In this document: in pieces, positions 33,596-42,970 of the stretch
How positions within the stretch are numbered: position 1 is the stretch's first letter
Layout of the letters: each line of letters starts with the position of its first letter
NCBI GenBank assembly: GCA_963519845.1
Contig: CAUQNX010000006.1
Location: 62,001-126,000, forward strand
Direction of reading: 5' to 3'
Source of the DNA: Moellerella sp963519845
Lineage (GTDB): Bacteria; Pseudomonadota; Gammaproteobacteria; Enterobacterales; Enterobacteriaceae
DNA: 64,000 nt
The notes under the pieces: model-generated
What the model saw: the letters and a program-made list of their open reading frames with translations, nothing else
Database searches by the model: none
Told to the model about the DNA's origin: nothing
Position numbers and translations under genes: made by a program

Positions 33596-36145
33596 ATGTC
33601 TTTTCATCAATTTCCCCGTTGGCGCTATGGGGCGGTGCACTTGCTCATCGCTGTGGCGCTCTACGGCAGTATCACGCCAAGGCTATGGGCGAATAATGTT
33701 GAATTTAATATGGATGTGCTGGATGTAGAAGACAGAAAAAACATTGATTTAGACCAATTTTCTCAAGCGGGGCGCATGATGCCCGGCCGCTACTCTTTAA
33801 CCGTCAAGATTAATCAACAAGCCTTAGGCGAGCAATCGGTGGTCTTCTATGAAGACCCGGACAGTGAAACCGGGAGTCAAGCCTGTCTTTCACCCGAGGT
33901 GGTTGAGCAAATTGGCTTGACCTCAGCGGCGCTAAAGCAATTGACGTGGGCACGGGATGGGCAGTGTTTGTTGCCGTCCAGCTTACCCGGCTTGACAGTG
34001 ACCGGGGATTTAGCGTCCTCTTCTTTATTAGTCAATGTGCCTCAAGCCTATTTGGAGTACAGCTCTCCCGATTGGGATCCGCCGGCGCGTTGGGACAATG
34101 GGCTGTCGGCTCTGATGTTTGATTATAACCTCAATGGCAGCATCAATGACCCGAAAAAGAACGACCAGAAAACCTACTCCTTAACCGGTAATGGCGTGGC
34201 GGGGGTGAACTTAGGCACCTGGCGTTTTCGCGGCGAGTGGCAAGCCCAAAGTACTCGTGTGACGGGGGAAAATAGTCAGTCTAACACGGACATGACGTGG
34301 AACCGTTTTTATGCTTACCGAGCGCTCGCGGCGTTGCAAGCCCAATTTGTCGTTGGGGAAGACTATTTTAACTCGGCAATATTTGATTCATTTCGTTTTA
34401 TCGGTGCCGCCATTCGCACTGACTTGAATATGATGCCGCCCAATTTACGCGGTTATGCGCCCGAGATTGTCGGGACAGCGAAAACCAACGCTACGGTGAC
34501 CGTTAAGCAGCAAGGACGGGTGATTTATGAAACTCAAGTAGCGGCTGGCCCCTTCCGCATTCAAGATTTATCGGATGCTTTAAGTGGGCAGATGAATGTG
34601 ACCGTGACCGAGCAAGATGGTTCGACGCAACAATTTAATGTGGACACGGCGAATCTGCCGTTTTTAACCCGCCCAGGGCAAGTGCAGTACAAGCTGGCGA
34701 TAGGGCAACCGACGGATTATCAGCGTCGTAGCCAAGGGGAAAATTTTGCTTCCGGCGAGTTCTCGTGGGGCGTAAGCAACGGTTGGTCGCTGATTGGTGG
34801 CTTGTTGGGAAGCCAGCGTTATCAGGCTGTTTCTCTTGGGTTAGGACGAGACTTATTGGTCTTTGGGGCGTTGTCGGTTGATGTCACCCAATCACGTGCT
34901 CGCTTACCTGACAGTGGAAACAGTGAAACACTCAGTGGCGGCTCGTATCGGCTCAACTACTCGAAAAACTTTGAAGAGTACAACAGCCAAGTGACTTTTG
35001 CCGGCTACCGTTTCTCCGAGCGCGACTTTATGAGCATGAATGACTTTTTAACCGCCAAGCAGAGTGGAATGCATCTGGGGGGCAGTAAAGAGCTGTATGT
35101 CCTGTCATTGAGTAAAAACTTTGTCGATACCGGGCTGTCGGTGTACCTCAGTTATAACCACCAAACCTATTGGGATCGACCGGAGAACAACTACTACAAC
35201 CTGATGCTCTCCAAATATTTTGATTGGGGGAGATTTAAAAATATTAGCGCCTCATTGTCGTTAAATCGCCAAGTCAACCAAGGAGTGAATGATGACAGTG
35301 CCTATGTGTCGATATCACTGCCGTGGGGTAGCGGCGGAAATATTGGGTATTCAATGGATGCCCGCCGCGGTGGCGTGAGTCAGCGCGCCTCTTATTACAA
35401 CACGGTCAATGAACGAGTTTCGTACAACCTCAGTGCGGGGGAGAATCGCCAAGGCGCCTCGGGCAGTGGATTTGTGTCGTATCAAGGTGACACAGCTTAT
35501 CTTTCCGGCAATGCCAGTTACGCCGCCAATGATTATCGGGCGCTGGGTTTTAGCGCCAATGGCGGGCTGACCTTAACGCCCGAAGGCGGCGCGCTGCACC
35601 GTGTGAGTCAAACGGGCGGCACCCGGTTATTGGTTGATACCGATGGTGTGGCCGGCGTACCCATTCGAGGGATTGGCGCCCCGGTGACCACCAACCGATT
35701 TGGTAAAGCGGTGATTGGCGATATGAGCAGCTATTACCGCAATAACGTGCAAGTGGATTTGAATAATTTACCGGATAACGTGGACGCCGAGCAATCGGTG
35801 GTGCAAGCCACCTTGACGGAAGGGGCGGTGGGATACCGTCGCTTTAATGTACTGTCGGGTGAAAAAGCCATGACGGTTATTCGCTTAGTCGACGGCAGTT
35901 TCCCGCCGTTTGGGGCGCAAGTGACCAATGCGCAAGGGAAAAACACCGGCATTGTGGCGGACAGTGGCAACACCTATTTAAGCGGAATTGTACCTAAGGG
36001 TGAGATGACGGTGAGCTGGGGTAGTGATAATGCCTGTCAGCTGCATTTCCCTACCGAACTGAGTGATTTAACACAGACGATGTTGTTGCCTTGTGAAGTG
36101 ATACCGGCAGACGCGGTGGTGAAATCGGTTACACCAGCGGCTTAA
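33596..36145 (+). CDS. Fimbrial outer-membrane usher (MrpC-like)
   Basis: 849-residue FimD/PapC-type usher that secretes and assembles chaperone-bound subunits. After a signal sequence come the N-terminal domain (VEFNMDVLDVEDRKNIDLDQFSQAG), the beta-barrel with its plug (APEIVGTAKTNATVTVKQQGRVIYE) and the C-terminal domains with the Cys pair (DNACQLHFP, LPCEV). The frame extends upstream into the minor pilin gene, but AAGGAT lies 6 bases before the ATG at 33596, which also starts the signal peptide. Length matches the family. Confidence 0.95.
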   Translation: MSFHQFPRWRYGAVHLLIAVALYGSITPRLWANNVEFNMDVLDVEDRKNIDLDQFSQAGRMMPGRYSLTVKINQQALGEQSVVFYEDPDSETGSQACLSPEVVEQIGLTSAALKQLTWARDGQCLLPSSLPGLTVTGDLASSSLLVNVPQAYLEYSSPDWDPPARWDNGLSALMFDYNLNGSINDPKKNDQKTYSLTGNGVAGVNLGTWRFRGEWQAQSTRVTGENSQSNTDMTWNRFYAYRALAALQAQFVVGEDYFNSAIFDSFRFIGAAIRTDLNMMPPNLRGYAPEIVGTAKTNATVTVKQQGRVIYETQVAAGPFRIQDLSDALSGQMNVTVTEQDGSTQQFNVDTANLPFLTRPGQVQYKLAIGQPTDYQRRSQGENFASGEFSWGVSNGWSLIGGLLGSQRYQAVSLGLGRDLLVFGALSVDVTQSRARLPDSGNSETLSGGSYRLNYSKNFEEYNSQVTFAGYRFSERDFMSMNDFLTAKQSGMHLGGSKELYVLSLSKNFVDTGLSVYLSYNHQTYWDRPENNYYNLMLSKYFDWGRFKNISASLSLNRQVNQGVNDDSAYVSISLPWGSGGNIGYSMDARRGGVSQRASYYNTVNERVSYNLSAGENRQGASGSGFVSYQGDTAYLSGNASYAANDYRALGFSANGGLTLTPEGGALHRVSQTGGTRLLVDTDGVAGVPIRGIGAPVTTNRFGKAVIGDMSSYYRNNVQVDLNNLPDNVDAEQSVVQATLTEGAVGYRRFNVLSGEKAMTVIRLVDGSFPPFGAQVTNAQGKNTGIVADSGNTYLSGIVPKGEMTVSWGSDNACQLHFPTELSDLTQTMLLPCEVIPADAVVKSVTPAA

Positions 36146-36181
36146 GTAATTAATAGAAAAAACAATATAAAGGTAGAGACG

Positions 36182-36922
36182 ATGAATTTGACCAGCATAC
36201 AGCGTACCGCAATTGCCCTTTCTGGGGTGTTCGTCAGCCAATTGGCCTTTGCCGGGGTGACGATGGACAGAACGCGCGTGATATTTGAAGGGGATAAGAA
36301 GTCCATCACCTTAAATATCAGCAATAACAATCAGGAATTGCCCTATTTAGCCCAAGGGTGGCTGGAAAACGCGGCCGGGGAAAAAGTGAACAGTCCGTTA
36401 GTCGTGTTACCGCCGGTGCAGCGGTTAGAGGCGGGTAAATCCAGCCAAGTGAAGATTGAAGCGCTGCCGGCAGCCAGTACCTTGCCGCAAGACAGAGAGA
36501 CCTTGTTCTACTTTAACTTACGTGAAATCCCGCCAAAAAGTGACAAAGCGAATGTGTTGCAACTGGCCTTGCAAACGCGAGTGAAATTGTTTTATCGCCC
36601 GAAAGCGATCATTCCGGCAGAGAACAGCGAGCCAGCCATCAAAAAATTGACACTCGATAAAGCGGGCAGCATGGCGGTGGTGAAGAATCCAACGCCTTAT
36701 TACGTGACCATCGTGAATGCGGTTGCCCCGCAATTAAAGAGTACGGGTAATGAGTTCGCACCCGTGATGGTCGCCCCCTTTGGCCAAGAGAGTTTGGGGG
36801 TGAGCAGTGCGCAACTGGGTAACAGCCCAACGCTCATCACCATTAATGATTACGGCGGTCGTCCCGAGTTGACCTTTACCTGCCAAGGCACTTCCTGTCA
36901 GGTAAGCGCTCAAAAACCCTAA
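36182..36922 (+). CDS. Fimbrial periplasmic chaperone (MrpD-like)
   Basis: 246 residues. A signal peptide ends near SQLAFA and is followed by the two immunoglobulin-like domains of PapD-type chaperones: MDRTRVIFEGDKKSITL (strand with conserved Arg), the G1 region (NREL-type FYFNLREIPPKS) and the C-terminal domain ending with a Cys pair (FTCQGTSCQVS). It follows the usher by about 36 bases, as in mrpCD. It folds and caps the many pilins encoded downstream. Confidence 0.95.
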   Translation: MNLTSIQRTAIALSGVFVSQLAFAGVTMDRTRVIFEGDKKSITLNISNNNQELPYLAQGWLENAAGEKVNSPLVVLPPVQRLEAGKSSQVKIEALPAASTLPQDRETLFYFNLREIPPKSDKANVLQLALQTRVKLFYRPKAIIPAENSEPAIKKLTLDKAGSMAVVKNPTPYYVTIVNAVAPQLKSTGNEFAPVMVAPFGQESLGVSSAQLGNSPTLITINDYGGRPELTFTCQGTSCQVSAQKP

Positions 36923-36949
36923 TCGATAACCCTGCAGGGAGACACTGAC

Positions 36950-37588
36950 ATGGATACATTGCAGCAACAACGCGGGTTTTCACCGCTGAGCATCTGTTTA
37001 CTCGGCTGTTTACTGAGTGTCGGGATGAGCGCACCAACAGCCGCAGCACCAAAACAACTGGGTTATCGGCAAGTCGATAACTGGGGCGTGGACGGTCAAC
37101 ACGGAATATTGCGAGTCAAAGGGGCGTTAACGGACAGCCCGTGTCGATTATCGATGCGCACCACTGACCAGACCATTGATTTAGGGACGGTGGCCATTGG
37201 TGATTTACCGCATATCGGTTCAGAAGGTCGCGGTGTGACGTTTCAGATTGAGTTAACGGATTGTTTGGAAGTGGCTAACGGGCGAATGGACAAGCAGACG
37301 GGACAAGCGCTGTGGAGCCCAGAACAACCGGGTGTCGCTATCCGTTTTATGGCTCCGGAGATGGACGGAAGTGGGCGCTATGCGCAGATTAATGGCGTGT
37401 CCGGATTAGGATTAGTGCTCAACGATGTGCAAGGAAACGCGATGCAGCTGGGGCAATACAGTCGGCCGCAATTATTACCCGTGGGGCAATCGACCTTGAC
37501 CTACACTGTCGCGCCGGTAAAGGTAGCTAACCGCGTATCACCGGGGGCTTTTTACGCGGTGATGGGTTTTCAACTCAGCTATGACTAA
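36950..37588 (+). CDS. Minor fimbrial subunit (MrpE-like)
   Basis: 212 residues: signal region, then a pilin domain with the Cys pair (DSPCRLSMR, LTDCLEVAN) and the chaperone-recognition end VMGFQLSYD. It resembles the second subunit (32995-33543) in layout and could be an adaptor subunit. It is the first of the pilins downstream of the chaperone. Confidence 0.87.
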   Translation: MDTLQQQRGFSPLSICLLGCLLSVGMSAPTAAAPKQLGYRQVDNWGVDGQHGILRVKGALTDSPCRLSMRTTDQTIDLGTVAIGDLPHIGSEGRGVTFQIELTDCLEVANGRMDKQTGQALWSPEQPGVAIRFMAPEMDGSGRYAQINGVSGLGLVLNDVQGNAMQLGQYSRPQLLPVGQSTLTYTVAPVKVANRVSPGAFYAVMGFQLSYD

Positions 37589-37606
37589 TGACGGTAATTT
37601 AATGAC

Positions 37607-38122
37607 ATGAAAAATAAAATGAAAATAATTGGTGCTGGTCTGCTATTAGCTATCGGTGGGGTATCGACATTCTCGGTATTGGCGGCGAATTCAGTGACTG
37701 TGAATTTCAAAGGTAATCTGGTTTTAAATCCGCCGTGTGATGTAACGGGGGAGGGAGGCGGTCCGATCAGTGTGGATTTTAGCGACATGGTGATCCGCAG
37801 AATCGAGGGAACCGCGTATAAACAGCTTGTGCCATATCAATTGACCTGTGATGCACCAGGGGAGACGGTGGTTGCACTAACATTCAAGGGCGAAGGGGCA
37901 GGATTTGATCAGAGTGCACTAGTGAGCAGTAATAAAAATTTAGGTTTTAAACTTTTATTGGGAGCCTCTCCTATTCGCTTGAATATTGATCTTATGAAGT
38001 TTCAAAACAATAATCATAGCTCTATTTATGCCTATCCGGTGATCAACAGTGGCGTTGCGATCACAGCGATTAATACCGGCCCTTTTACAGCCTCGGCAAT
38101 ATTAGAAGCCAGCTACCCGTAA
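37607..38122 (+). CDS. Minor fimbrial subunit, paralog 1
   Basis: 171 residues: signal peptide (ending LAA), then a compact pilin domain beginning NSVTVNFKGNLVLNPPCD with a second Cys in QLTCDAPGE and ending LEASYP. The FKGNL-x-(L/V)NPPC block is shared with the next three pilins and marks an MrpF/MrpG-like family expanded by duplication. Confidence 0.85.
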   Translation: MKNKMKIIGAGLLLAIGGVSTFSVLAANSVTVNFKGNLVLNPPCDVTGEGGGPISVDFSDMVIRRIEGTAYKQLVPYQLTCDAPGETVVALTFKGEGAGFDQSALVSSNKNLGFKLLLGASPIRLNIDLMKFQNNNHSSIYAYPVINSGVAITAINTGPFTASAILEASYP

Positions 38123-38177
38123 TGGAATAGTCCTCTCAGTATGATAATGGAAATGGTAAAGAAAAAGTGAGCCAACC

Positions 38178-38729
38178 ATGAATATTTTAACTTTTACAGG
38201 TATCGGGGCAATAGGTGTATTGCTTGGTAGCACAGTTTTTTCGGCTTTCGCCACAAATTCGGCGAATGTGAATTTCAAAGGTAATCTGATTGTCAATCCA
38301 CCCTGTGATCTGATGGCTGAAGACCGAGGTAATACGATTAGCGTGGATTTTGAGGATATCGTGATCCGTAAGATGGAAACAAAGGCGGCGAATTTTAACG
38401 CAACATCCGCGGTATACCAACGAAAACTCCCTTTTATTTTAGAGTGTGATGCGGAAGTAGGGACGGCGGTGAGGATCCAACTTCAAGGCGAGCCAGCCAG
38501 TTTTAACAGTGAATTTTTAGCGACAGATAATGCCAATGTGGGTGTGCAATTTATTAACTTGGGTAAAGGGACTTTTATTCCCAATAATCGCACGCGTCGC
38601 GCTCAAGTTATTGTTGGAACGCCCGCCACGTTTTATGTGATCCCCATACGCAATGTCAATGTTAATGACACTGATGTGAGGGCCGGAGGATTTATAGCGA
38701 CAGCGACACTCGTGGCTGAGTATGAGTAA
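38178..38729 (+). CDS. Minor fimbrial subunit, paralog 2
   Basis: 183 residues: signal peptide (GVLLGSTVFSAFA), then NSANVNFKGNLIVNPPCD, second Cys in LECDAEVG, end TATLVAEYE. The C-terminal strand is nearly the same as the orphan 3' remnant at 39360-39404. The ribosome binding site is weak. Confidence 0.84.
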   Translation: MNILTFTGIGAIGVLLGSTVFSAFATNSANVNFKGNLIVNPPCDLMAEDRGNTISVDFEDIVIRKMETKAANFNATSAVYQRKLPFILECDAEVGTAVRIQLQGEPASFNSEFLATDNANVGVQFINLGKGTFIPNNRTRRAQVIVGTPATFYVIPIRNVNVNDTDVRAGGFIATATLVAEYE

Positions 38730-38796
38730 TGACGGCTAAGGATTGTGAGAACGACGGACCATTTTGCAATAATGATGATTAATGAAAGGTAATGGG

Positions 38797-39321
38797 ATGA
38801 AAATATCAGTCTTTGCGTGGATAACTGGGATAGTAACGTTACTCGGTTGCACTGTTTTTCCGGTGTTTGCCTCAAATACCAGCAATGTGGCGCTCAAAGG
38901 TAATCTCATCGTCAATCCGCCCTGTGAACTGACGTCAGTCGATGGAAGCGATACGATTAATGTGGATTTTGGTGATCTTGTGATCCGTAAGATGGGCGTT
39001 TCATTATCAGATAGAACATATGCACAACCTTTACCGTATCAATTGGTGTGCGACGCACCGGGTGATACAGGTATACGCATTTACCTTAAAGGCGATTCAG
39101 CCGGTTTTAATCGTAGTCTTCTTGCAACAAAGAATGAGAATGTTGGGATACTGTTTTTAAACGGTACGGGCCGATTTACGCCTAATGGTAGTTGGGCTGG
39201 GATGACGGTAGGTAACCAAACGGTGATGCAAGTGGTTCCGATTAGGAATAATGCAGAGGGTGTGACGGTTGAGGCGGGTAGTTTTTCAGCGGTAGCCACC
39301 TTGACAGCAGCATACCCATAA
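38797..39321 (+). CDS. Minor fimbrial subunit, paralog 3
   Basis: 174 residues from the ATG at 38797 (AAGGT just upstream; an ATG five codons earlier is less likely). Signal peptide, then KGNLIVNPPCELTSV, Cys in QLVCDAPGD, end TLTAAYP. It shares long nearly identical blocks (VIRKMGVSLSDRTY; LLATKNENVGILFLNG) with the next pilin and has the same length, so the two are recent duplicates. Confidence 0.86.
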   Translation: MKISVFAWITGIVTLLGCTVFPVFASNTSNVALKGNLIVNPPCELTSVDGSDTINVDFGDLVIRKMGVSLSDRTYAQPLPYQLVCDAPGDTGIRIYLKGDSAGFNRSLLATKNENVGILFLNGTGRFTPNGSWAGMTVGNQTVMQVVPIRNNAEGVTVEAGSFSAVATLTAAYP

Positions 39322-39340
39322 TCCGGTATTTTGAGTTATA

Positions 39341-39404
39341 GGCCTCAAAGGTAAAATCTGGCGAATTCACCGCGACAGCGACACTGGTGGCTGATTATGA
39401 GTAA
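39341..39404 (+). pseudogene. Remnant of a deleted pilin gene
   Basis: GGC CTC AAA GGT at 39341-39352 matches the start of the mature pilin block (xLKGN), and after a frameshift 39360-39404 encodes GEFTATATLVADYE and a stop, the pilin C-terminal strand. The middle of the gene is gone. It lies between paralogs 3 and 4 and shows that the array once held another pilin. Confidence 0.7.
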
Positions 39405-39474
39405 TAACGATTAGCGAAAAAATTGAGATAATGATGAGCCCTGTAACTGAGATAATGAATAGAGAGATAATAGG

Positions 39475-39999
39475 ATGAAAATATCAATTTTTAGGTGGAT
39501 AACAGCGGTTAGTGTGTTACTCAGCACCCCTGTTTTTTCGGCCTTGGCTACAAATACAGTCAATGTGGGCCTCAACGGTAATTTGATTGTCAATCCACCT
39601 TGTGAGCTGACGTCAGTTGGTGGGAGCGATACGATTAATGTGGATTTTGGCGATATTGTAATCCGTAAGATGGGCGTTTCATTATCAGATAGAACATATG
39701 TACAACCTTTACCGTATCAATTGGTGTGCGACGCACCGGATGAGACAAGTGTTCACATTCGCCTTAAAGGCGATCCAGCCGGTTTCGATGCTCGTCTTCT
39801 TGCAACAAAGAATGAGAATGTTGGGATACTGTTTTTAAACGGTGAGGGGCGATTTAGCCCTAATACTAGTGTGGCTGGGGTGACGGTAGGTTATCAAAAG
39901 GTGATGCAAGTGGTGCCAATTCGGAATAATGCGGAGGGAGTGACGGTGACAGCGGGTAATTTCTCAGCCACCGCAACCTTGACCGCAGTATATCCCTAA
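39475..39999 (+). CDS. Minor fimbrial subunit, paralog 4
   Basis: 174 residues with signal peptide, NGNLIVNPPCELTSV, Cys in QLVCDAPDE and end TLTAVYP. It is a close duplicate of the pilin at 38797-39321; differences concentrate in short segments such as the signal peptide and a few exposed positions. Confidence 0.86.
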   Translation: MKISIFRWITAVSVLLSTPVFSALATNTVNVGLNGNLIVNPPCELTSVGGSDTINVDFGDIVIRKMGVSLSDRTYVQPLPYQLVCDAPDETSVHIRLKGDPAGFDARLLATKNENVGILFLNGEGRFSPNTSVAGVTVGYQKVMQVVPIRNNAEGVTVTAGNFSATATLTAVYP

Positions 40000-40046
40000 T
40001 CTGGTGTTTTGCACGGAGTGCAATAAATAGGCTGAGGACGTTCTGG

Positions 40047-40598
40047 ATGAATGAGAAAAAAAATAGCCAATTGGCTTGCTTTATCATGACCACCTTATTT
40101 GTACTTGTCGGGATTGGATCGAGTATAAGCGCAGCAACAGCTAGTAATCGGGTTGATGTGTCGATGAAAGGTCAGTTATTGGATTTACCGCCCTGTGCTG
40201 TGTATGGCGTGGAAGGGATAGATGCCCCGATCCGAATTGGTTTTAATGAGGTGGCTATCCAGCGCATAGATGGACAACATTACCGACAAGATTTCACGTT
40301 AACCGTGTCCTGTGAGGGGACGCTGGGACAGAACGTCCCGATTGAATTGGGATACAACGGGCGGGTGAGTGGCTTTGATACCTCGGCGTTACAAGCGAGC
40401 CAAGCGCTACTGGGTGTGCGTCTCTATCAAGCGGATGATGGCACTGTAGTGACGCCGAATTCTAGGCAAACCCTCACTATGTCCAGCAATGGCCGTCGGC
40501 AGCTTCCCTTGTATGCGGTGCCCGTGAAAGCCGAAGGGGGACGCTTAATAGAAGGAAAATTTACCGCGTCAGCCACTTTAGCACTGACCTACCCGTAA
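40047..40598 (+). CDS. Minor fimbrial subunit X (first copy of duplicated pair)
   Basis: 183 residues: signal peptide, MKGQLLDLPPCAVYGV, second Cys in TVSCEGTLG, end LALTYP. Its 3' half (from 40319) lies in a 554-bp segment repeated exactly at 42971-43524. It ends 9 bases before the next pilin, whose AAGGAG site overlaps its stop. Confidence 0.87.
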   Translation: MNEKKNSQLACFIMTTLFVLVGIGSSISAATASNRVDVSMKGQLLDLPPCAVYGVEGIDAPIRIGFNEVAIQRIDGQHYRQDFTLTVSCEGTLGQNVPIELGYNGRVSGFDTSALQASQALLGVRLYQADDGTVVTPNSRQTLTMSSNGRRQLPLYAVPVKAEGGRLIEGKFTASATLALTYP

Positions 40599-40872
40599 GG
40601 AGCTAGCATGAAATACATGAGTATCAGTATCTTGGGAATCGTGCTTTCGGGGCTCAGTTTTCAGGCTTTGAGTAGTAATACTAATGCGGTGGATTATGAA
40701 GGCACCTTGATTTCCTTGGCTTGTGTGATAGATGAGACGCGGCCAGTGGAAGTGAGCTTAGGGGTGATAGAGGATAAACGCTTGTATCTACACCAAGATT
40801 CAGCCGCAGTGCCATTTTCGCTCACGTTAAAAGATTGTGATGCGTCGCTGGCAAATAGCGTGAATATCACAC
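40319..40872 (+). repeat. 554-bp perfect direct repeat, copy 1
   Basis: Identical by eye to 42971-43524 (offset 2652). It covers the 3' half of pilin X and the 5' half of pilin Y. Homology stops sharply at both ends. Confidence 0.93.
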
Positions 40873-41147
40873 TGGAGGCACCGGCGAGCAGTGTGACATC
40901 GGACGGCTACTTAATGCTGGATAACAGCAGTGTCGCTAAAGGTGCAGTGATTGGCATTGCAGATGAAAGTAAAATGCGAGAGAGAGTACGGATAGGCAGT
41001 GCGTTACCGAAAAGGTCGGTGGGCAATGGGACAATGAATATTCCGTTATCGGCGTATTTGCATATTACACCGGAGGCGTTGGCGAATACGTCAATTGTGC
41101 CGGGCTTGTTTAATGCCACCCTTTATTACAGTGTTAATTTTGAATGA
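40608..41147 (+). CDS. Minor fimbrial subunit Y (first, complete copy)
   Basis: 179 residues: signal peptide (LSGLSFQALSS), NAVDYEGTLISLACVIDE, second Cys in LKDCDAS, end TLYYSVNFE. It is the full-length version; a copy lacking about 75 internal residues lies at 43260-43571. AAGGAG precedes the ATG. Confidence 0.87.
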   Translation: MKYMSISILGIVLSGLSFQALSSNTNAVDYEGTLISLACVIDETRPVEVSLGVIEDKRLYLHQDSAAVPFSLTLKDCDASLANSVNITLEAPASSVTSDGYLMLDNSSVAKGAVIGIADESKMRERVRIGSALPKRSVGNGTMNIPLSAYLHITPEALANTSIVPGLFNATLYYSVNFE

Positions 41148-41275
41148 GTGTGCTTGTAGTAAAGAATAATTATGGTGTGTATCGCTTTGCGAAAAAAAGC
41201 GCAGTGTTGCTGTTCTATCGCGATTGGCGGTCAGTAAAAAATTGAGCTAGCCCGTCCATTTATTGATAAGTCGAG

Positions 41276-41818
41276 ATGAATATGAAAACTGATTTTCTAG
41301 TTAAAATAAAGCCTATCCTGAGAACCTATTGGTATACATTTATTCTTTTATTGGTGAGCGTTATTTTTACTAAAAATGCCATAGCTGTGGGTATTAATAT
41401 TAATGTGGGAGTGACGATTCAAGCGGCAACCTGTGATGTGAGTAACGCGGACGGTAGTGACAACATTATGGTGGATTTTGAAACCATCACTAAAAAAGGA
41501 ATCGAAAGTGGAGAATATAAAGCGCCTATCTTATTTAAGATAAGATGTAGTGATGATAGTCCGTCATTAACACTAAAATTATTGGGTGATGCAACTAATT
41601 TTGATAATAGCTTATTGAAGTCAACAGATAATGAAAATCTCGGGTTTGAATTTCAATTAAACAATCAAAAATTTTTGTTAGGGGCTACTTCTTCATCCTT
41701 TACAACCAAAACAATACCGACAATAGTTGTGTTGCCTAAGTTAAATCCTAAAGCAATAAATCTTACCGCAGGAAACTTTAACAGTGCTTCGGCTAAATTA
41801 ATTTTAGAATATAAATAA
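41276..41818 (+). CDS. Minor fimbrial subunit Z, linked to adhesin A
   Basis: 180 residues: an N-terminal hydrophobic signal segment, then a pilin domain with INVGVTIQAATCDVSNADGSDNIMVDF, second Cys in KIRCSDDS, end LILEYK. Base composition is more AT-rich than the pilins before it, like the following adhesin gene. Its counterpart in the second module is 43666-44196, which is only distantly similar. Confidence 0.84.
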   Translation: MNMKTDFLVKIKPILRTYWYTFILLLVSVIFTKNAIAVGININVGVTIQAATCDVSNADGSDNIMVDFETITKKGIESGEYKAPILFKIRCSDDSPSLTLKLLGDATNFDNSLLKSTDNENLGFEFQLNNQKFLLGATSSSFTTKTIPTIVVLPKLNPKAINLTAGNFNSASAKLILEYK

Positions 41819-41877
41819 TAATCGGATAAGTAAATTAAGATTAATACGTGCTTAATACGTTTGATTTAAGGGTAATT

Positions 41878-42732
41878 ATGTATAAAAAAATTTTGTTATT
41901 TATGCTATTGAGTATTTCTAATATTGCTGTCTCAAACGCTGGATGGCTTCAACCCATTTTATCTAATATAGAGGATGTAGGGACAGCTGCTCGGCCTAAA
42001 ATTAATCTCAGTTGGCTGAGTTTGCCTAGTACGCCTGAAGATGACAATATACTATTATGTCGTGGTGGTGGTGTTGGAAGATGTTACTACGGGCTCATGT
42101 ACATATACCAAGATTCATATGAAGCTCCTGAGAGAACTGCGTGTCTTCGACATGGTGAAGGAGGAGCGTGCATGCTAGTTCATAATTCGTCAGGATGGGG
42201 AGGAAAGACACTGAAAGCGTTTAAAGATGATTGGGTAAGGTCCTATGGTTCTTCTGGGCAAGTAAATGGAGATTATTGGACTCGTCGTCCTTATAAATGG
42301 CGTATCTGTTTTGGATACCAGGATGTCATTAATCTCTCGCCAGTAGAATATAGTTCATGCCAAATAGTGCCCGAAGCTCCTGTGAGTTGTAGTACAAGTA
42401 GTGACACTATAGATCTTCAACATGGAACACTCAGCTCAACTGAGCTAAATTCGTTGAATTCGCAAAAATCAATAACGAAATCGTTAACGATTAGCTGTAG
42501 TAGACAGGTCTCAGTAAGATTCGATTTGTTGCAATCTGAAATTAATCTTACGGATGGACTAACATCGAATTTAACCATGAAATATAATGATCGGGATGTT
42601 AATTCAGGAGGGGTAAGAGTAATTTCAAATGGTAACGGTAATTTTAGTATAACATCAACGCTCAGTGCAGTCGGTAATATTACACCGAATACGTATTCAG
42701 GAAGTACTATTTTAATTATGAATTTATTGTAG
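41878..42732 (+). CDS. Tip-adhesin-like fimbrial protein A (MrpH type)
   Basis: 284 residues from the ATG at 41878; the frame is open 10 codons earlier, but the signal peptide (YKKILLFMLLSISNIAVSNA) starts here. Residues about 20-170 form a receptor-binding-like domain rich in Cys, Trp, Tyr and Gly (CRGGGVGRCYYG, WRICFGYQ), and residues 175-284 a pilin domain with two Cys and an alternating hydrophobic end. Two-domain architecture, length and last position fit tip adhesins such as MrpH. Ligand unknown. Confidence 0.78.
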   Translation: MYKKILLFMLLSISNIAVSNAGWLQPILSNIEDVGTAARPKINLSWLSLPSTPEDDNILLCRGGGVGRCYYGLMYIYQDSYEAPERTACLRHGEGGACMLVHNSSGWGGKTLKAFKDDWVRSYGSSGQVNGDYWTRRPYKWRICFGYQDVINLSPVEYSSCQIVPEAPVSCSTSSDTIDLQHGTLSSTELNSLNSQKSITKSLTISCSRQVSVRFDLLQSEINLTDGLTSNLTMKYNDRDVNSGGVRVISNGNGNFSITSTLSAVGNITPNTYSGSTILIMNLL

Positions 42733-42970
42733 GTAAGTTAAGATTAATTTGCAATAACCTTCGTCAGACCCCTTATGCCTTGATGGTTAGGAAATTGGAT
42801 GTCTCTTTTACACTAAGATCCTAACCATCACCCTCTATGCTGATTACCGAGCATCAGTTTTATTGAATGTATATTATTTGTATTTTAATCGTTTAGACTA
42901 TATTTCATACGATTATCCGAGTTTTAAGCAGATCTTCCCTACGCCGATTGTCGTAACCATAGTGCCGTTT
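42733..42970. other. Junction region between fimbrial modules
   Basis: About 240 bases with no gene. It contains the inverted repeat at 42781-42830 and ends abruptly at 42971, where the duplicated pilin sequence begins in mid-gene. It looks like a recombination scar. Confidence 0.5.
42781..42830. repeat. 12-bp perfect inverted repeat
   Basis: TGATGGTTAGGA (42781-42792) and TCCTAACCATCA (42819-42830) are perfect complements around a 26-base loop. No T-tract follows, so a simple terminator is not clear; it may be a terminator-like hairpin after adhesin A or the ends of a lost small element. Confidence 0.7.
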
